Source of the DNA: Bog-159 sp049514955
GTDB taxonomy: Bacteria; Acidobacteriota; Terriglobia; Bryobacterales; Bryobacteraceae
Direction of reading: 5' to 3'
Length of the DNA stretch: 8,358 nt
Assembly: GCA_049514955.1 (NCBI GenBank)
Contig: JBEKUO010000310.1
Span: 1 to 8,358 of the forward strand
In this document: positions 6,114 to 8,358 of the stretch, one piece after another
Numbering within the stretch: position 1 is the stretch's first letter
Layout of the letters: every line of letters starts with the position of its first letter
Position numbers and translations under genes: made by a program
The notes under the pieces: generated by a model
Told to the model about the DNA's origin: nothing
Database searches by the model: none
What the model saw: the letters and a program-made list of their open reading frames with translations, nothing else

Positions 6114-6545
6114 ATGAATGCCGATAGCTACCCTGATGCCGTAGATGCTAATCTCGTGGGGACGTACCCGTCGCTAGCGCATGCCGGGGGTGGTTACGTT
6201 TGGGACGACGTTCTGGAATATCGCGTCTGGTGCCATCCCGAGCGCGGTGCTGCCGATTGCGAAAATGGCAGCGACTACTACTGCGCTTTTGCGACGTACG
6301 CCGAAGCCGCTGCGTTTTGCGAGAACACCCCGGGCGCGGAAGAGCCCCTCGCGCTTATTCGGCAGGTCGAATACATCGACGAGCCTAAGTCCGGCGAGTA
6401 TCGCCACATCAAGGAGTTGCGCATTGCCGAGTGGCCCGTGGAGTTTCTTCGTCGCCCGCAGCGCACGCCGAACACGATTCCGGAGTTTCTATCGCCGAGC
6501 GCCCCAAAGAACCGGCTCGATATCCTCCGAGGTTTGGTTCGATGA
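6114..6545 (+). CDS. Conserved small protein of unknown function
   Basis: The 143-residue product reads MNADSYPDAVDANLVGTYPS and continues with HAGGGYVWDDVLEYRVWCHP, DYYCAFATYAEAAAFCEN, GAEEPLALIRQVEYIDEP, EWPVEFLRRPQRTPNTIPEF and ends NRLDILRGLVR. I recall close relatives of this full length in proteobacteria and other soil bacteria, sometimes carrying a GCN5-like acetyltransferase label. I see no acetyl-CoA binding motif to support that label. It has three cysteines and many aromatic residues, no signal peptide and no membrane segment, so it is probably cytosolic. An in-frame TAG directly precedes the ATG, which fixes the earliest start. No ribosome binding site is visible. The C-terminal RLDILRG matches where relatives end, so the protein appears complete although it touches the pseudogene that follows. 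Confidence 0.7.
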   Translation: MNADSYPDAVDANLVGTYPSLAHAGGGYVWDDVLEYRVWCHPERGAADCENGSDYYCAFATYAEAAAFCENTPGAEEPLALIRQVEYIDEPKSGEYRHIKELRIAEWPVEFLRRPQRTPNTIPEFLSPSAPKNRLDILRGLVR

Positions 6546-6791
6546 GATTCTCGCGCCGCGATACGGAAACATCTGGCTCGTGGGAGGGGCGATGCTGTGC
6601 CAGAGTTTTCTCAGGCTCGATCTGGTGGATGAAATCAGATTGGCGATTGTGCCGGTCCTATTGGGTGAAGGCTTGCGCCTTTTGATAACTCCTGTATCGA
6701 AAGGAGATGGCGTCTGAAGAACGTAGTCGTTTACAAGGCGGGCGTTGTTGAGTTGTCGTATCGGACCCAATCAACTGGCTCCCAGCCCTGA
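6535..6791 (+). pseudogene. C-terminal remnant of a RibD-type dihydrofolate reductase family gene, frameshifted
   Basis: From 6535 the frame WFDEILAPRYGNIWLVGGAM continues into LVDEIRLAIVPVLLGEGLRL. This is the hallmark C-terminal half of the dihydrofolate reductase / RibD C-terminal family (the VGG turn that binds NADPH phosphate, then LVDE and PVLLGEG). The frame ends at TGA 6715-6717. The expected last strand continues in a different frame: LKNVVVYKAGVVELSYR from 6714, ending at TGA 6789-6791. A one-base loss (or two-base gain) near 6690-6714 therefore broke the gene. The N-terminal half, with the first nucleotide-binding strand, is missing entirely. Its place is taken by the 143-residue gene, whose end overlaps the remnant by about 10 bases, pointing to a deletion that joined the two. 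Confidence 0.8.
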
Positions 6792-6812
6792 AGTTAGGCG
6801 TGAGGGAACATC

Positions 6813-7388
6813 ATGTCGAAGAACGGTGGCATCATCGGGGTATCGGATCATGGCGGTTGGGCGGTGCTGGTGACGGTGGGGCGCGATGGGACGCTCCTCG
6901 ACCGCCGCCGCGTGGAACTCGTGGGCGAGGGCCTGCCGAAGATTCCGCACCACAGCGAAGGCCAGCGGCTCCCGCTGGACGAGGCCGTGGAGCTGGTAGA
7001 GCGCGTGCGCGTGTCGGCGGAGAGGCACGCGGTGCTTGCTTTGGACGCCGTCGCGATGGCCGTGCCGCGTATCTTAGGCGTCGCCCTTCGCCAGTGCCCA
7101 CAGCTTCCACCCACGATTGCCGAGCGAATCAAGGACTACCGTGCACAGAATGTCGCCGACTGGGTGATGTACCGCAAGGCTCTGGCCTACGCGGCCGAGG
7201 CACGGGGTTGGCCCGTCCACTGGTACGACGCGAAGAGCGTATTGGATGCGGCGCGCCAGGCGTTGCGTGTGGAGGACCTCGAAGCTCATTTCCTCCAGGT
7301 GCGGAGGGCCATCGGGCCGCCCTGGAACATGGATCACAAGCTCGCGATGGCGGCGGCCATAGTCACGGCGTCCGCGGCTGTAGCGTAA
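6813..7388 (+). CDS. Protein of unknown function, possible RNase H-like fold
   Basis: The 191-residue product begins MSKNGGIIGVSDHGGWAVLV. It has no signal peptide and no membrane segment. The first part reads as two beta strands (IIGVSDHGGWAVLVTV, then TLLDRRRVEL), with D12 at the end of the first. Later come a hydrophobic strand AVLALDAVAMAV with D78, a conserved-looking core NVADWVMYRKALAYAAEARG, PVHWYDAKSVL with D139, and a C-terminal helix WNMDHKLAMAAAIV with D174. A strand carrying Asp, a central Asp strand and a late helix with Asp resemble RuvC/RNase H-like proteins. This is inference from the pattern only. I recall uncharacterised relatives but no function. GAGGGA (6802-6807) lies 5 bases before the ATG and supports the start. 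The gene follows the decayed reductase by 21 bases. The next gene lies 169 bases downstream. Confidence 0.7.
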   Translation: MSKNGGIIGVSDHGGWAVLVTVGRDGTLLDRRRVELVGEGLPKIPHHSEGQRLPLDEAVELVERVRVSAERHAVLALDAVAMAVPRILGVALRQCPQLPPTIAERIKDYRAQNVADWVMYRKALAYAAEARGWPVHWYDAKSVLDAARQALRVEDLEAHFLQVRRAIGPPWNMDHKLAMAAAIVTASAAVA

Positions 7389-7439
7389 GCCGTGGAACTA
7401 GAGTAAGGCCGTTTCACAATGGAAATTCCGGCTTAACTG

Positions 7440-7468
7440 TTTACATCAATTTTACACTTCTCGATAAC
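7440..7468 (+). promoter_or_regulatory. Candidate promoter of the GloVer-repeat gene
   Basis: TTTACA (7440-7445) and GATAAC (7463-7468) are spaced by 17 bp and resemble a sigma-70 -35/-10 pair (5 of 6 and 4 of 6 matches). They sit in an AT-rich stretch (about 7434-7500) that stands out from the GC-rich surroundings. An alternative -10-like run, TATTAAT, lies near 7491. The transcript leader would be about 80 bases. Confidence 0.35.
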
Positions 7469-7544
7469 GACTTAGAGTTCCGCTCTGCAATATTAATAAG
7501 GACGGGAATAGCCCGGCAAAAATCGCGCAGCCACAACATGCGCC

Positions 7545-7550
7545 AGGAGG
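7545..7550 (+). promoter_or_regulatory. Strong ribosome binding site of the GloVer-repeat gene
   Basis: AGGAGG is a full anti-16S match 7 bases before the ATG at 7558 and fixes that start. Confidence 0.75.
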
Positions 7551-7557
7551 TACTCGG

Positions 7558-8358
7558 ATGAAAGGCAAGCTTCCGTTTGTTATGTTTTTCGCGGTGCTGG
7601 CAAGCTCCGCCTACGGCGCCGGCCCGCAGCCGGACGCCGTTTATACCTTCACCTGCAGCGGCAATAAATCGCAGAGGGTCGGGCCCTGTCCCAACGGCGG
7701 CAGTCCCGTTGCTCTGATCCAAGGCTCGGACGGCAATTTTTACGGCGCCGCGCAGGTATCTGTGGAAGAAGACGCGGCAACCGCCGGCGGAGTTGTGTTC
7801 TCGCTCACGCCTGGTGGGACGCTTACCGTGCTGCACGCATTTGTTCCCGGACCCGATAAGAACTACCCGGACGGCAACCGCCCCGGCACGCTGACCCAAG
7901 GCCCGGACGGAAAGCTCTACGGCTACACCACCTCAGGCGGGGGCGATGTCTGCAATGGCGGCTATGGGGTCCTGTATCGAGTGAATACCGATGGATCGGG
8001 TTTTCAGATCATCCGCAGATTCAGCTCCGAGGGGACCTGTGGCGGCGTTCGTCCGACACCCACCGCCATGGTGGCGGGAACGGACGGTAACCTGTACGGC
8101 ACCATTGACGGCAATGGGCCGCCCTACGGGTCTATCTTCAAGGTCACGCCGTCCACTGGAGCGTACGAGATTGTGCTTAATTTCAATTTCTCAACCGATG
8201 AGGGAGACCCATCCGGCCTCACTCTGGCGCCCGATGGCACTTTCTACGGACTAGCTCTCGGTTCGAAGCCGGCGCTCCTGTTCCACTACACACCAGCCAC
8301 CGGAGATCTAACGACAGTTGTGGTGAATTTCCCCGTGTTTAATAGCCTGCTGCCCTCC
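7558..8358 (+). CDS. Secreted GloVer-repeat protein, N-terminal part (3' end outside window)
   Basis: From the ATG at 7558 the frame is open to the right edge, giving 267 residues. Residues 1-21 form a signal peptide (MKGKLPFVMFFAVLASSAYG; K2/K4, hydrophobic core, small residues near the cut), so the protein is exported. At least four tandem units of the GloVer type follow, each with the core DGxxYG: IQGSDGNFYG (54-63), TQGPDGKLYG (113-122), VAGTDGNLYG (172-181) and LAPDGTFYG (223-231). Each is followed by a strand such as GGVVFSLTPGGTLTVLHAF. The spacing of about 50-60 residues suggests a beta-propeller-like fold. Such proteins are common in Acidobacteria and Verrucomicrobia, often with a C-terminal anchor or a TIGR03437/Ig-like domain, which would lie beyond this window. 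The exact role is unknown. Extracellular or surface location is inferred. Confidence 0.85.
   Translation, partial: MKGKLPFVMFFAVLASSAYGAGPQPDAVYTFTCSGNKSQRVGPCPNGGSPVALIQGSDGNFYGAAQVSVEEDAATAGGVVFSLTPGGTLTVLHAFVPGPDKNYPDGNRPGTLTQGPDGKLYGYTTSGGGDVCNGGYGVLYRVNTDGSGFQIIRRFSSEGTCGGVRPTPTAMVAGTDGNLYGTIDGNGPPYGSIFKVTPSTGAYEIVLNFNFSTDEGDPSGLTLAPDGTFYGLALGSKPALLFHYTPATGDLTTVVVNFPVFNSLLPS

Noticed and set aside
6181..6534. Upstream part of a 178-codon frame ending in the reductase remnant, as a full gene
   Set aside because: Only the part after about 6535 resembles a reductase. The upstream part is an alternate frame of the 143-residue gene.
7386..7435. Terminator formed by TAAGCCG and CGGCTTA after the 191-residue gene
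   Set aside because: The arms are 7 bases with a 36-base loop and no T-run, which is too weak to call.
6800..7561. A 253-codon frame overlapping the 191-residue gene
   Set aside because: It is Gly/Arg/Ala-rich and out of frame with a protein that has coherent secondary structure and a ribosome binding site.

Overview
The window looks like chromosomal DNA from a GC-rich soil bacterium. Acidobacteriota of the Solibacter/Bryobacter type is my best guess. That rests on the mix of genes (an SRPBCC/DUF1801 cassette, a secreted GH13 enzyme, a secreted GloVer-repeat protein) and the high GC content. It is an inference from gene content, not a database match. No rRNA, tRNA, CRISPR array or transposase gene is visible.

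Layout, left to right. (1) 1-972, plus strand: the 3' end of an SRPBCC/AHSA1-type gene, an 82-residue protein with two membrane segments, and a DUF1801 protein. They run close together and look like one transcription unit. (2) 1121-2971, minus strand, convergent with the first block: a secreted CBM48 + GH13 alpha-glucan enzyme whose usual third catalytic aspartate reads as asparagine. (3) 3265-4755, plus strand: a major facilitator superfamily transporter. Its central cytoplasmic loop is enlarged by about 100 residues encoded by a large imperfect DNA hairpin (3854-4056) and a second smaller inverted repeat (4093-4156). (4) 5009-5658, minus strand: a ribbon-helix-helix antitoxin and PIN-domain toxin pair with an ATGA overlap and a perfect 9-bp palindrome just before the antitoxin start. 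(5) 5708-6034: a second, 5'-truncated copy of the last 327 bases of the transporter gene, about 93 percent identical with no gaps. The toxin-antitoxin pair is therefore bracketed by direct repeats. (6) 6114-6791: a small conserved protein of unknown function, then the frameshifted C-terminal remnant of a RibD-type dihydrofolate reductase family gene. (7) 6813-7388: a 191-residue protein I do not recognise with certainty, possibly with an RNase H-like fold. (8) 7558 to the right edge: the start of a secreted GloVer-repeat protein, still open at the window end.

The left block and the GH13 gene look like ordinary chromosome. From about 3850 to 6800 the DNA has been reworked: a hairpin element inside a gene, a partial duplication, a toxin-antitoxin insertion and a decayed gene. 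The individual parts belong to known families. I do not see a convincing new multi-gene system. The most unusual features are the transporter loop encoded by a hairpin repeat, the repeat-bracketed toxin-antitoxin module with a possibly leaderless antitoxin transcript, and the GH13 catalytic substitution.
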